DNA of 64,000 bases from Roseovarius sp. GTDB taxonomy: Bacteria; Pseudomonadota; Alphaproteobacteria; Rhodobacterales; Rhodobacteraceae. The stretch spans positions 186,001 through 250,000 of the forward strand of contig NZ_JAUCYU010000003.1 in the NCBI RefSeq assembly GCF_030373445.1, written 5' to 3'. Within the stretch, counting starts at the first letter, position 1. Each line of letters opens with the position of its first letter. Shown one piece after another: positions 1 through 10,083 of the stretch. The notes beneath the pieces are model-generated. The model ran no database searches and was not told the origin of the DNA. It saw only the letters and a program-made list of their open reading frames with translations. The position numbers were made by a program, and so were the translations under genes.

Positions 1-925
1 GATGATCCGGATGATGGAAAAGGGCGGCTATGACCGGCCCTATGCCAGCGCCCTGACCATTGCCAGCGCGGTCGTCGGACCGATCATCCCGCCCTCGATC
101 ACCATGATCATCTACGCGATGCAGGACCAGAACGTCTCGGTCGGGTCGCTGTTCATGGCCGGCGTGCTGCCGGGGCTGCTGATCACGGTTCTGGTGCTTC
201 TGACCAATGCCCGGATGAGCAAGCTGCGCAACTATGCCTCGGGCGAGCCGATGCCGCCGCTGGCCGAGATCGGCCGGATCGCCTTTTATGCCCTGCCCGC
301 GCTGACGCTGATCGTGCTTATCGTGGGCGGCATCCGTTTCGGTATCTTCACACCGACCGAGGCGTCGGTCATCGCGGTGTTCTACGCGCTTCTGGTGGGG
401 ATGTTCATCTATCGCTCTCTGCGGCTGCGCGACCTGCCGGGGATCGTGCTGCGGGCGGCGCTGACCTCGGGGGCGGTGCTGCTGATCCTGGGCGCGGCGC
501 GGGCCTTCGCCTGGGTGCTGATCATCGAGAGCGTGCCACAGTTTCTGGCCGAGACAATCATTTCATGGGACCTGGCGCCGATCGTGTTCCTGCTGGCGGT
601 GAACCTGCTGCTGCTGGCCTTCGGGCTGTTCATGGACCCGCTGCCGGGGGTGATGATCCTTGTGCCGATCCTGGCGCCGATCAGCTTTGCGCTCGGGATC
701 GACCCGAACCACTTCGCCATCATCGTGATCGTCAACCTGACGCTCGGGCTGACCACGCCACCGGTGGGCAGCCTGATCTTCGTCGTGTCCTCGACCGTGC
801 GGCTGAAACCTTCGGTCCTGATCCGGGAAATGCCGCCGTTCTTCATGGCGCTGGCCGCGGCGCTCCTGCTCATCACCCTGCTGCCGTTCATTTCGACGTG
901 GCTGCCGGATATCAGCGGGTTCTGA
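1..925 (+). CDS. TRAP transporter large permease (DctM), 5'-truncated by window edge
   Basis: This is the C-terminal part (about 307 residues) of a DctM-type large membrane subunit of a TRAP secondary transporter, which carries carboxylates or similar solutes inward using an ion gradient. Visible hallmarks are the GPIIPPS motif near residue 28 of the visible part, repeated hydrophobic segments, the FTPTEASV motif near residue 116 and the LTTPPVGS motif near the C-terminus. Full DctM proteins are about 430 residues, so roughly 120 residues lie upstream of the window. The matching DctP and DctQ genes are presumably also upstream. It ends convergently with the TonB-dependent receptor gene. Substrate is not predictable. 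Confidence 0.9.
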   Translation, partial: MIRMMEKGGYDRPYASALTIASAVVGPIIPPSITMIIYAMQDQNVSVGSLFMAGVLPGLLITVLVLLTNARMSKLRNYASGEPMPPLAEIGRIAFYALPALTLIVLIVGGIRFGIFTPTEASVIAVFYALLVGMFIYRSLRLRDLPGIVLRAALTSGAVLLILGAARAFAWVLIIESVPQFLAETIISWDLAPIVFLLAVNLLLLAFGLFMDPLPGVMILVPILAPISFALGIDPNHFAIIVIVNLTLGLTTPPVGSLIFVVSSTVRLKPSVLIREMPPFFMALAAALLLITLLPFISTWLPDISGF

Positions 926-965
926 CGCCGAAACGGCAGCGAGGCGAGGACCCGATACATGGCGG

Positions 966-994
966 CCCCGCCCCTGCCAAAGGCCGGGGGCGGG
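966..994. terminator. GC-rich hairpin between convergent genes, possible bidirectional terminator
   Basis: An imperfect inverted repeat (CCCCGCCCCTGCC, an AAA loop, then GGCCGGGGGCGGG) lies in the 78-bp gap between the convergent dctM and TonB-receptor genes. There is no clear T-run on either side, so intrinsic termination is only a possibility. Confidence 0.4.
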
Positions 995-1003
995 AGATCA
1001 GAC

Positions 1004-2947
1004 CTAGAACCGGAGCGAGGCCCGAAGGTTGAACGAGCGGCCCGGCTCTTTCAGGGGGGTGACGGTCGCGAACTCCTGACCATAGGTCGCGCGTTCCGTG
1101 TAGGTTTCGTCGAAGAGGTTGTCGATTTCCGCCCGGATCGTCAGGTTCTTCATCCGGCGCGGCGTGTATTCGGCGAACAGGTTGAACACCTCGAACCCGC
1201 CGAGCTTGCCGCCCGGGGCCCCTGCGGCGGATTCGTCGAAGACCAGCTGTGCGTCGGCGCCGAGGGTCAGGCCGAGCGGATCCCACGTGTTCGCCACCTC
1301 GAGAACGAGGTTGTCACCAAGCGGTGTCGTCAGGTAGCGGCCGATGTAGCTGTCGGCCGGGCCGCCGTTGATCTTGTTGTCGATGTTCGCATAGGCGATG
1401 CGCGCGAAGCCGGTGGACCAGTTGTAGTCGGCACTGACCTCGAAACCTTCGGTGTCGAGATCGGCGACGAGGCCCGGTGAAGCGCCGAACAGACCGGTCG
1501 CCGGGTCGAGCAATGTGCGGGCGTTGTCGATGTTGGTTTTGAACAGCCGGGCGTTCAGGTCCCAGTTCCCCAGCCGGACATTGGCGCCGAGGTAATAGTT
1601 CTCGGACGTGACAGGCTCGATCGAGGCGGGATAGGTCCAGGCCGGGTCGAAGAGGAAGCTTTCGGCCAGCGCGATGCCGCCCCAGACATGCGAGGCGCCA
1701 GCGCTGAGCGTGACCGCGTCGGAGACGTCGTAGTCGCCGGAGATGTTGGCGGAAAGCCCGTCATTGTCGTAGGTCGTGCCGTCGAGTCCCTCGAATTCCT
1801 GGAAGTCGTAGCGGGCGCCGGTGGAGAGGCGGAACCGATCGGTCACGTCGAGCTCGGCCTGCACGAAAAGGCCGAAATTATTGGCTTTCTCCCGCGCGAA
1901 GAAGACAGCCGTGCCCTCGCCGTTGATGTCCGCGACGTCGCTGTAGAAATCGGCGCCCGCCTTGACCGTGCCGTTCGAGACCGTGAACTCGTTCACGAAT
2001 TTCCCGGTGAAGCTGGTGGTCTCGCCGGAATAGGCATCGGTGCTGCCCGGCATGGGGCCGGTGTAGAGGTCGGTGGAGTTGTAGGCGATCTGGACCGTGG
2101 GGTTCCACATGTCGGTGGTGTTGCCGAACTCGTAGGACAGGACGAGGTTCTGCCGCTCGAGCGTGTAGGTCCGGGTGGCGAACATGCCCCGCAGCCCGGC
2201 GAAATCGGCCCGCAGGGGGCGCTGCGCGTCGTCGCGGACGTTCTCGTAGCTGAGCTCGAGCCGGCTGCCATTGGCGCCGTTATAGGCAACCTTGGCCAGC
2301 CCGCTGGTGAGCTGGGTGCCCGAGCCGGTGATATCCACACCATCGCCGTCCTCGCGCAGGCCGCCATCGGCGTACTTGCCGAAGGCGAGGTACTCGAACC
2401 CGCCGGTGACGCCGAAAATGGCAAGGCTGTTGGTGAAGACGTTGCCGTTGCTCTGGTACTCGGTGATGAACCGGCCACCGAAGGTGCGGCCCTCTTCCAG
2501 CAGGTCGTTGACGTCCTTCGTCTCGAAGGCGATGGCACCCGCCATCGCGCCGGGGCCCGCATCCGCCGGTGCGACGCCCGGGTCGACCCGCACGGCCTTG
2601 AGCAGTTCGGGGTCGATATAGGTGGTGGCGCTGTGGTGGAAGATGCGGTTGTTCTGGCGGGCGCCGTCGATCGTGACGTTGAGGTTGTTCTCTTCCACGC
2701 CGTTGACGTAGATCTTCTGCGAGATGGGCAGCGAGCTTCCGACCGAGACCGAGGGTTCGGACTTGAACACCTCCTGCAGGTCCTTGGGCGTGGTTCGCGT
2801 CAGGTCTTCGTTGTCGATGCCGATTTCGGACGTGGCGTCGGAGCCGATGTAGATCGTGCCGAGCACGAAGGGTTCCGGCGCCTGGGCGAAGGCCCCGCCT
2901 GTCCCGATCAGTACAACAAACGCGGCATTGGGCGTCACTCTGCGCAT
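1004..2947 (-). CDS. TonB-dependent outer-membrane receptor
   Basis: A 647-residue outer-membrane active transporter. It has an N-terminal signal peptide (MRRVTPNAAFVVLIGTGGAF, then AQA), a plug domain with the IDGARQNNRIFHH and IDPELLKAVRVDPG segments typical of haemoglobin/transferrin-type receptors, and a C-terminal beta barrel ending in LRASLRF with the usual terminal Phe. An in-frame ATG at 2968 exists, but the ATG at 2947 places the signal peptide correctly. The FRAP/NPNL segment of known haem receptors was not found, so the ligand is open. It lies 131 bp downstream of the TRAP operon on the same strand and might be co-expressed with it. The only TonB gene in the window is at about 50 kb. 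Confidence 0.88.
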   Translation of the reverse strand: MRRVTPNAAFVVLIGTGGAFAQAPEPFVLGTIYIGSDATSEIGIDNEDLTRTTPKDLQEVFKSEPSVSVGSSLPISQKIYVNGVEENNLNVTIDGARQNNRIFHHSATTYIDPELLKAVRVDPGVAPADAGPGAMAGAIAFETKDVNDLLEEGRTFGGRFITEYQSNGNVFTNSLAIFGVTGGFEYLAFGKYADGGLREDGDGVDITGSGTQLTSGLAKVAYNGANGSRLELSYENVRDDAQRPLRADFAGLRGMFATRTYTLERQNLVLSYEFGNTTDMWNPTVQIAYNSTDLYTGPMPGSTDAYSGETTSFTGKFVNEFTVSNGTVKAGADFYSDVADINGEGTAVFFAREKANNFGLFVQAELDVTDRFRLSTGARYDFQEFEGLDGTTYDNDGLSANISGDYDVSDAVTLSAGASHVWGGIALAESFLFDPAWTYPASIEPVTSENYYLGANVRLGNWDLNARLFKTNIDNARTLLDPATGLFGASPGLVADLDTEGFEVSADYNWSTGFARIAYANIDNKINGGPADSYIGRYLTTPLGDNLVLEVANTWDPLGLTLGADAQLVFDESAAGAPGGKLGGFEVFNLFAEYTPRRMKNLTIRAEIDNLFDETYTERATYGQEFATVTPLKEPGRSFNLRASLRF

Positions 2948-3023
2948 GGTCTTCCCCCAGAAGGTCAATTATTGGATTGGGGGTAGCTGTTGCGTGGCTG
3001 CCTGTCGCAACGGGCGTGGCACA

Positions 3024-3044
3024 CGCTTGCGGGAAATGCAAGCG
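3024..3044. other. Perfect 7-bp inverted repeat between TRAP operon and TonB receptor
   Basis: CGCTTGC, a 7-nt loop, then GCAAGCG, with an outer GCACA/TGTGC pair that can extend the stem around a bulge. It sits between the TRAP dctM stop and the receptor start. It lacks a T-tail on the minus strand, so a role as processing or attenuation hairpin is as likely as termination. Confidence 0.4.
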
Positions 3045-3078
3045 CGCCGCGGTGTGCAAGGAACTGACCGAAACCCGT

Positions 3079-4362
3079 TTACATCAGGTCCAGCAGACGC
3101 GGGATCGTCAGCGAGAGATCGGGCCAGAAGGTTGTCAGCAACAACACCGGCAGGGCCACGAACCCCATCAGCCCCAGCGCCGGCATCACGGCCTGCAGAA
3201 TCGGCACCCGGCAGATCTTGCAGGACAGGAAGAGCGTTGGCGCTACCGGCGGGCTGTTCGCCCCGATCACCACGGAGCAGGCGACGATGGCGGCGAAATG
3301 CACCGGGTCGACCCCGTTGGCCACCATCAGCGGAAGGAAGAGCGGCGCGATGACGACGGTGACCGAGACGTCATCCATCAGGGCACCGGCGATGATCAGC
3401 ACGAGGTTCACCACGAGCAGCGCACCGATCGGGCTGGTGACGACCGACTGGATCGCTTCGGTCAGGTCCTGGGGGATACGCTCGAATGCCATGATGCGCG
3501 AGATCATGAAGGAAAACAGCAGGATGAGGATGATCGATCCGGTCGTCTCGGCCGCGCCGATGACGCTTCGGCCTAGACTGCCCCAAGTGAATTCGCGGTA
3601 GATCAGGCCGCCCACGACGAGCGCCGCCACGGCGGCCACGGCCGCGGCTTCGGTCGGGGTGAAGATGCCGCCGTAGATGCCGCCGAGGATGATGACGGGC
3701 AGCGACAGGGCCGGCAGGGCGTTGAGCGTGACGCGGCCGAAGCTCTGGCTGTCGACCTCGGCAGAGGGAAGTTCCTCGAAGGCCCGGCCGACGAGGAACC
3801 GGTTGTAAAGGATGAGGCCGATGACGAGGATGATCGCCGGCCCGATCGTGGCCGCGAAACAGGCCGCGACCGACTGGCGGGTCACGACGGCGAAGAGGAT
3901 CATGGTGATCGACGGGGGGATCAGGATGCCCAGCAGCGAGGAGATGCCCAGAAGCGCCGCGATGCGGCCGCGCGGATAGCCGCGGGCGACCAGCGGCTCG
4001 GTCATGATCGACCCGATCGAGGCGATGGCCGCCGTGGCGGTTCCGGAGATCGCGCCGAAGATGCTGGACGACAGCACCATGGCCGTGCCCATCCCGCCGC
4101 GGCCGGTCGCGAGGCGGTTGACGAAGGCGATGATGCGTTGCGCGATGCCCCCGGATTGCATCAGGTAGCCCGTCAGGATGAACAGCGGCAGGGCCACGAG
4201 CACGACGGAGTTGAGCGACCGGAACCCCTGAAGCATCAGGGTGTTGAGGTTCGCGTCATAGACCCATGTCAGGTAGGCGAGGACCCCGGCGAAAGACCAG
4301 GCGACGGGCAGCCCCAGCCCCATCAGGACGATGAGCAGGGGCAAGGCGATCAAGGCATACAT
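3079..4362 (-). CDS. TRAP transporter large permease (DctM)
   Basis: A 427-residue large membrane subunit with the family layout: an N-terminal hydrophobic helix (MYALIALPLLIVLMGLGLPV), the SGTATAAIASIGS segment, the ILIPPSITM motif, FTPTEAAAV and the ANSPPVAPT segment near the C-terminus. It is the third gene of a dctP-dctQ-dctM operon read leftward and starts 17 bp after dctQ. The subunit forms the transport channel that receives solute from DctP. Substrate is unknown. It resembles the other permeases in this window in family but not closely in sequence. Confidence 0.93.
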   Translation of the reverse strand: MYALIALPLLIVLMGLGLPVAWSFAGVLAYLTWVYDANLNTLMLQGFRSLNSVVLVALPLFILTGYLMQSGGIAQRIIAFVNRLATGRGGMGTAMVLSSSIFGAISGTATAAIASIGSIMTEPLVARGYPRGRIAALLGISSLLGILIPPSITMILFAVVTRQSVAACFAATIGPAIILVIGLILYNRFLVGRAFEELPSAEVDSQSFGRVTLNALPALSLPVIILGGIYGGIFTPTEAAAVAAVAALVVGGLIYREFTWGSLGRSVIGAAETTGSIILILLFSFMISRIMAFERIPQDLTEAIQSVVTSPIGALLVVNLVLIIAGALMDDVSVTVVIAPLFLPLMVANGVDPVHFAAIVACSVVIGANSPPVAPTLFLSCKICRVPILQAVMPALGLMGFVALPVLLLTTFWPDLSLTIPRLLDLM

Positions 4363-4379
4363 TCGATCTCGTCCGTGAG

Positions 4380-4892
4380 TTATCGGCGTTTCAGGCGCAG
4401 GATGGCATCAATTGCATCGCGCAGGGCATAGGCGAAACAGGCCACCGCCGCGACCCCGATCGCGGCCTGCGGAATCCAGAGCGGTATCTGGTACGCCGGC
4501 GTGTGCTGCGGGCGCTTCATGCCCCAAGTGAACATGTAGTAGGACCAGACCATGAAGAAGCAGGTGATCACCACCGTGAGCAACGCGATCAGCAGGTCAT
4601 GCGCGGCCTTGCTGCGCGGGTCGGTGATGTTTCCGGCGATCCAGTCGACCGTCAGGTGCTCGTGCCGTTGCGAGGCGATGATGGCGCCGACCATGTAAAG
4701 GGTGACGGCGGCCAGCATGATCAGCTCGTGCAGGCCCACCACCGACAGGCCGAGCACGTAGCGCGCGACCACGAGGAAGAACATCAGCCCGACCACGGCA
4801 GCCGAGGAGGCCACCCCGACCACGCTGAGCGTGATCGAGATGGCCGTGCCGATACGACCGGCGACGGTTGCCGGGTTAGAGTTCTCCGGCAT
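4380..4892 (-). CDS. TRAP transporter small permease (DctQ)
   Basis: A 170-residue inner-membrane protein with four hydrophobic segments, as expected for the small DctQ subunit that pairs with DctM. The LTVDWIAG segment after the second helix is of a kind seen in DctQ proteins. The ATG at 4892 lies inside the 3' end of dctP, giving a 17-nt overlap (4876-4892) that implies translational coupling. It is part of the dctP-dctQ-dctM operon. Confidence 0.88.
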   Translation of the reverse strand: MPENSNPATVAGRIGTAISITLSVVGVASSAAVVGLMFFLVVARYVLGLSVVGLHELIMLAAVTLYMVGAIIASQRHEHLTVDWIAGNITDPRSKAAHDLLIALLTVVITCFFMVWSYYMFTWGMKRPQHTPAYQIPLWIPQAAIGVAAVACFAYALRDAIDAILRLKRR

Positions 4893-5871
4893 TTTCGCGG
4901 ATCGTGTCCATGATTTCGCTGCCGATCCGTTCCTCCATCAGGGGCCAGACCTTCTCGCGGACCTTCTTGGCCATCTCGGCCAGTTCCTCGTCGGAGGGCT
5001 CGATATACTCCATCCCGGCCTGCTTGGCCTGGTCGATGTAGTACTGATCGCGCTCCTGCGCCTGTTCGAAGGCCTCTTCCATCACGGTCAGGGCGGACTC
5101 CTGCACGACTTTCTGATGCTCTTCCGACAGGCTTTCGAAGGTGTCGTTGTTCATCGCGATCACGCCGGTCACGAATTGCATCTTGGTCTGGTTGTAGTAA
5201 TCCAGCACGTCGCGGAAATACTCGTAATCCCAGTAGATGATGTTCGCGCCGTCGCCATCGACCACGCCGGTCTGGATGGCGGTGAAGACCTCGGACCAGT
5301 CGATCGTGGCGGTCTGGTAACCCAGCGCCTGCACCGACTCGGCCATCGGGAACATCGCGGGGACGCGGATCTTGAGATCGGCGGCCTCTTCCTCGGTCAT
5401 GGCGTACTTGTCGGCCGAGGCGATGCCGTTGAAGCCTTCCGGCCAGGGGCCGAAGAACTTGAGGCCCAGGTCGTCGTAGATGCCCACCAGCATGTTGTTG
5501 ACCCATCCCCCGGGCTTGTAGGCTTCGAACGCCTCTTCCCAACTCGTGACCATGTAGGGCGTGAACAGAACGCCGAGACGCTCGTCATAGGCGGTGATCG
5601 GCCAGTTGATCATCATGTCGATGTCGCCGGCGACGAAGAGGTCGAAAACCTCGGCCTGGCTGCCAAGCTCGTTCTGGTAGAACACGTCGACCTGAACCTC
5701 TCCGCCGGTGCCTTCTTCGACAAGGGCGGCCCAACGGTCGAGCGCATCGCCCGAGGGGGACCCCTTGGCACCGGAATCAGTGGCCAGTTTCAGTTCGGTT
5801 TGTGCCAGAGCCGGAGACATGGCGAGCATGATCACCGAGGCGCTCAGGCACAAGATTCTGTTGATAAACAT
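4876..5871 (-). CDS. TRAP transporter solute-binding protein (DctP)
   Basis: A 331-residue periplasmic binding protein with a signal peptide (about residues 1-23, ending PALAQ). The mature protein has the LKLATDSG start and the conserved GYQTATIDWSEVFTAIQTGV segment, the region that in DctP proteins leads into the ligand-binding stretch. It delivers solute to the DctQM pair encoded immediately downstream. It is the first gene of the operon, with 242 bp of upstream DNA that contains two palindromes which could be operators. The ligand cannot be assigned from sequence. Confidence 0.9.
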   Translation of the reverse strand: MFINRILCLSASVIMLAMSPALAQTELKLATDSGAKGSPSGDALDRWAALVEEGTGGEVQVDVFYQNELGSQAEVFDLFVAGDIDMMINWPITAYDERLGVLFTPYMVTSWEEAFEAYKPGGWVNNMLVGIYDDLGLKFFGPWPEGFNGIASADKYAMTEEEAADLKIRVPAMFPMAESVQALGYQTATIDWSEVFTAIQTGVVDGDGANIIYWDYEYFRDVLDYYNQTKMQFVTGVIAMNNDTFESLSEEHQKVVQESALTVMEEAFEQAQERDQYYIDQAKQAGMEYIEPSDEELAEMAKKVREKVWPLMEERIGSEIMDTIRENAGEL

Positions 5872-5933
5872 CTAGATACCTTTGGTTGGAAGTTGGGCTG
5901 CGGAGCGTTGCAGCAGTTGTTGACGCGAAAGTG

Positions 5934-5949
5934 TGGACACAGTTGTCCA
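5934..5949. promoter_or_regulatory. Inverted repeat TGGACA-N4-TGTCCA upstream of TRAP dctP
   Basis: A perfect 6-bp inverted repeat with a 4-bp spacer, 63-78 bp upstream of the dctP start codon, where an operator would be expected. A second palindrome with related half-sites lies at 6080-6092. The binding protein is unknown, and no regulator gene is adjacent to this operon. Confidence 0.45.
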
Positions 5950-6079
5950 GTTCTGTCAATCGACATCGAGAAACGCGGGGGCCGGGCCGGCGCTGGCCCA
6001 GGCACCCTCGACGTTCAAAGCCCGGAAAAACGGCAATGCCGGGCAGAGCAGAAACGACACCGAATGATCGGAAAATCGT

Positions 6080-6092
6080 GACACCAGGTGTC
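6080..6092. promoter_or_regulatory. 13-bp perfect palindrome GACACCAGGTGTC
   Basis: A perfect palindrome between the cobF stop and the TRAP dctP promoter region. Its GGACAC/GTGTCC half-sites resemble those of the repeat at 5934-5949, which suggests a second operator. An alternative is a short terminator stem for cobF, since on the minus strand it is followed by ACGATTTTCC, but the stem is weak. Confidence 0.35.
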
Positions 6093-6113
6093 CGCACATG
6101 GCCGATCAAAGCA

Positions 6114-6884
6114 TCAAGAGCCGCCGCTGTCCGCCCCCCTGGACAGCAGGTAGGTATCCATGACCCATCCCTTCTCTTTCCGCGCCTCCGTCCGCAGTCG
6201 CTCGATCTCTTCCCGCACGTCGCCCAGCTTCCCGGCGACGAGAATCTCGTCTTCGGTACCGATATAGGCCCCCCAGTGAATCCCGAGGTCATCATCGACA
6301 TTCCGAAATGCATCGCGGGAATCCAGCATGACGACCACGTTGCCCATCTCGTCGGACAGCCCCTGCGACACGAGCCGACCGGTCGTGATGGTGAGCGACT
6401 GACCGATCCGGTTCAGCGCGACCCTGTGGCGGGCCGCGAGGGCCGACACGCTGCTGATGCCGGGGATGACATCGTAGTCCAGGTCGAACCGGCCGGTCGC
6501 GTTGATCGCGTCGAGAATACCCATCGTTCCGTCATAGAGGGACGGATCCCCCCAGACCAGGAAGCCGCCCACCTCGTCCTCGCCGAGCTCCTGGGCCAGA
6601 AGGCGCTCGTAGATGGCGCGGACCTCGGCGCGCCACGCCGCCACGTCCGACGTGTATTTTCCGGCTTTCGAACGTTCCGGGATGTCGAAATCGACGAGAC
6701 GATAATTGTCGCCCTCGATATAGCGTTCGCATATCTCGCGGCGCAGGTGATGCAGGTCGGCCTTGTCGTCGCCCTTGTTGGGAATGAAGAACACCGAGAC
6801 GCGGTTCAGCGCCTTGACCGCCTGAACCGTGACGTATTCCGGATTGCCGGCACCAATGCCGATCACCGTAAGTGTGCGCTTCAT
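6114..6884 (-). CDS. cobF: Precorrin-6A synthase (deacetylating), CobF
   Basis: A 256-residue SAM-dependent tetrapyrrole methylase of the aerobic cobalamin pathway. It methylates precorrin-5 at C-1 with loss of the C-1 acetyl group to give precorrin-6A. The N-terminal TVIGIGAGNPEYVTVQAV segment is the SAM-binding glycine loop, followed by the FFIPNKGDDKADL segment, a FLVWGDPSLYDGT motif near residue 110 and IPGISSVSALAARH near residue 140, all typical of CobF. The start has an AAGGAC ribosome-binding site. No other cob gene is present in this window, so it is isolated from the rest of the pathway. A cobalamin riboswitch was looked for upstream and not found. Confidence 0.93.
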   Translation of the reverse strand: MKRTLTVIGIGAGNPEYVTVQAVKALNRVSVFFIPNKGDDKADLHHLRREICERYIEGDNYRLVDFDIPERSKAGKYTSDVAAWRAEVRAIYERLLAQELGEDEVGGFLVWGDPSLYDGTMGILDAINATGRFDLDYDVIPGISSVSALAARHRVALNRIGQSLTITTGRLVSQGLSDEMGNVVVMLDSRDAFRNVDDDLGIHWGAYIGTEDEILVAGKLGDVREEIERLRTEARKEKGWVMDTYLLSRGADSGGS

Positions 6885-7049
6885 GGACTGTCCTTCACTA
6901 TACCTTGCTTAACGGCAGGTTACGCCGAGCACGTTTTTCCCGACCCTTACCGAGTTTGAGCGACAACACCATACCTGCCGAGGTGCCTGCAATTGCCCGT
7001 GTAGCGCACGCCCACCTGCACCGGCCAGACCCTATTGCCGCCATGCCGT

Positions 7050-7087
7050 CGCAAAACAGTAAAGGCGCCGTTCCTTGGAACGGCGCC
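7050..7087 (-). terminator. Rho-independent terminator of the TRAP operon at 7.2-10.1 kb
   Basis: A perfect 11-bp inverted repeat (GGCGCCGTTCC, TT, GGAACGGCGCC at 7064-7087). Read leftward it is followed by TTTACTGTTTT, a T-rich tail. It lies 69 bp beyond the dctP stop, as expected for the end of the dctQ-dctM-dctP transcript. It also separates this operon from cobF. Confidence 0.75.
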
Positions 7088-7155
7088 TCGCTGTCGATCG
7101 TGATGTAGAACGCCCTGATCAGGCAGGCGTTCCCGAGAGCCGGTTCACTGCCCGT

Positions 7156-8241
7156 TCAGCCGGCGCATTCGCGCAGCGCTTCGACATCCGGGCCGTTCGG
7201 CGTCCGGCCAAGGTTGAACGGGGCCGAGGCATCGCGCCACTGCTTGTAGTCTTCGAGGTACTCGACCATGCTCAGGTAGACCTTCGCGGAATTCGGGTTC
7301 TCGCAGGCGGTCTCGACGATCACCTCGTTGGCCATTTTCTGAACCTCTTCAAGCGTCTCGTCGTCGTAGCGGTTGATCTCGACCGCCTCGTTGAACTTGG
7401 CATAGGCTTCCGTGGCCCGCTTCTCGGTGAAGGCCAGCGACCACAGCAGGGTTGCATCGGCCGCGATCTGCAGTTTTTCCTGCGTCTCGGGGCTCAGCGC
7501 GTCCCAGGAGGCCTTGTTGATCATGACGCCGAAGACCGAGGCAGACTGGTGCCAGCCCGGGGTCGCCCAATAGTCGGTGACCTGCTGGAAGCCGCCCGAC
7601 CAGTCGACATTCGGGGTCGAGAACTCGGCCCCGTCGATCACGCCGCGCTCGAGCGCCTGGTAGATCTCGCCGCCGGCCATGGAGACCTGGTTGCCGCCGA
7701 GGCGTTCAAGCAGCTTGCCCTGCTCGAGGCCGGACAGGCGCAGGCGCTTGCCCTGCAGGTCTTCGAGGGTGACGATCGGCTCGTTGGTGCGGAAGCCGGA
7801 TTCGTTGTTGGTCACGCCGTAGGGCAGGTAGACCATGCCGAAATTGCCGTAGATCTCGTTGTAGAGCTCGGCACCGCCCCATTGCTGGATCCAGTTCACG
7901 TAGTCGACCGCGTTGAACAGGCTCGGCGTGGTGGCGAGCGGCGAGAAGGCGGCGTCGCGGCCGGCCCAGTAGCCGGGCCAGTCGGCGCCGGCCTGGATCG
8001 TGCCGGATTCGACCGCGCCGAAGACCTCGCCCGACGGGACGATCGCGCCGCCCTCGAAGAACTCGATGGTCAGCTCGCCCTGGGTCAGCTTGTTGGCCAG
8101 CTCGACGAAATGCTTGTCGGTCTCGATCAGTTCGAGCGAGGAGGGCCACGTGGTCGTCATGGTCCAGCTTTCCTGCGCCACGGCCTGCGAGCCGATGACG
8201 GTCGCCGCGGAGGCGGCGAAAATGAGTGCCTTGGCAGTCAT
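7156..8241 (-). CDS. TRAP transporter solute-binding protein (DctP, TakP-like)
   Basis: A 361-residue periplasmic binding protein with a signal peptide (about residues 1-22, ending SQAVAQ). The mature start ESWTMTTTWPSSLELIE and the EFFEGGAIVPSGEVFGAV, GADWPGYWAG and VIDGAEFSTPNVDW segments match the TakP-like branch of DctP proteins, several of which bind 2-oxo acids. The GVIDGAE motif is the ligand-binding region. It is the last gene of a dctQ-dctM-dctP operon, an order different from the other TRAP operons here, and is followed by a strong terminator. A 2-oxo-acid ligand is a family-level guess only. Confidence 0.9.
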   Translation of the reverse strand: MTAKALIFAASAATVIGSQAVAQESWTMTTTWPSSLELIETDKHFVELANKLTQGELTIEFFEGGAIVPSGEVFGAVESGTIQAGADWPGYWAGRDAAFSPLATTPSLFNAVDYVNWIQQWGGAELYNEIYGNFGMVYLPYGVTNNESGFRTNEPIVTLEDLQGKRLRLSGLEQGKLLERLGGNQVSMAGGEIYQALERGVIDGAEFSTPNVDWSGGFQQVTDYWATPGWHQSASVFGVMINKASWDALSPETQEKLQIAADATLLWSLAFTEKRATEAYAKFNEAVEINRYDDETLEEVQKMANEVIVETACENPNSAKVYLSMVEYLEDYKQWRDASAPFNLGRTPNGPDVEALRECAG

Positions 8242-8266
8242 GATACTCTCCTTTGTAGGTTGGAAG

Positions 8267-9591
<1,325 letters not shown>

Positions 9592-9592
<1 letters not shown>

Positions 9593-10083
9593 CAATGGCT
9601 CTCCTGACGATCAAGCAGGATTTTCAGAACTTCCGCGATCCCCTGGAGCAGGAGCAGGCCGGCGGCGACGCACATGGCCATCTTGAGCGGGTAGACGGGC
9701 ATCTGGATGGCGCCGTAGGTCACCTCGCCCTGGGCCCAGGAGCGCGCGGCGAATTCCCACGACCTGGTGAGAAACACCCAGGCGAAGGGGAAGAAGAAGA
9801 TCACGTAGCCCAGCAGGTCGACGACGCGGCGGGTGCCGGGGCCGAACTTCTCGGTCAGGATGTCGACCTTGACATGGGCACCGTGGCGGAGGGCGTATCC
9901 CCCCAGAAGGACGAAATAAAAGCCGAAGAGCTGCTTCGACACGTCGAAGGCCCAGCGGGTCGGTTCGCTGAAGGCGTAGCGCATGACCACGTCGAAAATG
10001 ATGATCGCGGCGAAGATGATCGCCACGACGGCTACTATGCGACCAACGACTTCATTGAGCCCGTCGATTGCCCGGATGACCAT
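9592..10083 (-). CDS. TRAP transporter small permease (DctQ)
   Basis: A 163-residue inner-membrane protein with hydrophobic segments at about residues 15-40, 55-75, 95-115 and 130-155, and the HGAHVKVDILTEKFG segment that is typical of DctQ subunits. The frame is open further upstream, but the ATG at 10083 with GGGAGGAG eight bases before it is clearly the start and gives the usual DctQ length. It is the first gene of the operon. The 373-bp upstream gap carries phased 11-bp repeats. Confidence 0.9.

Noticed and set aside
1688..2986. A 432-codon open frame on the plus strand
   Set aside because: It is antisense to the TonB-dependent receptor; composition only, no domain.
6885..7050. Possible cobalamin riboswitch upstream of cobF
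   Set aside because: The B12 box and the conserved core (AATAGGGAA, GCCCCCGCAACTGT) are not present on the minus strand.
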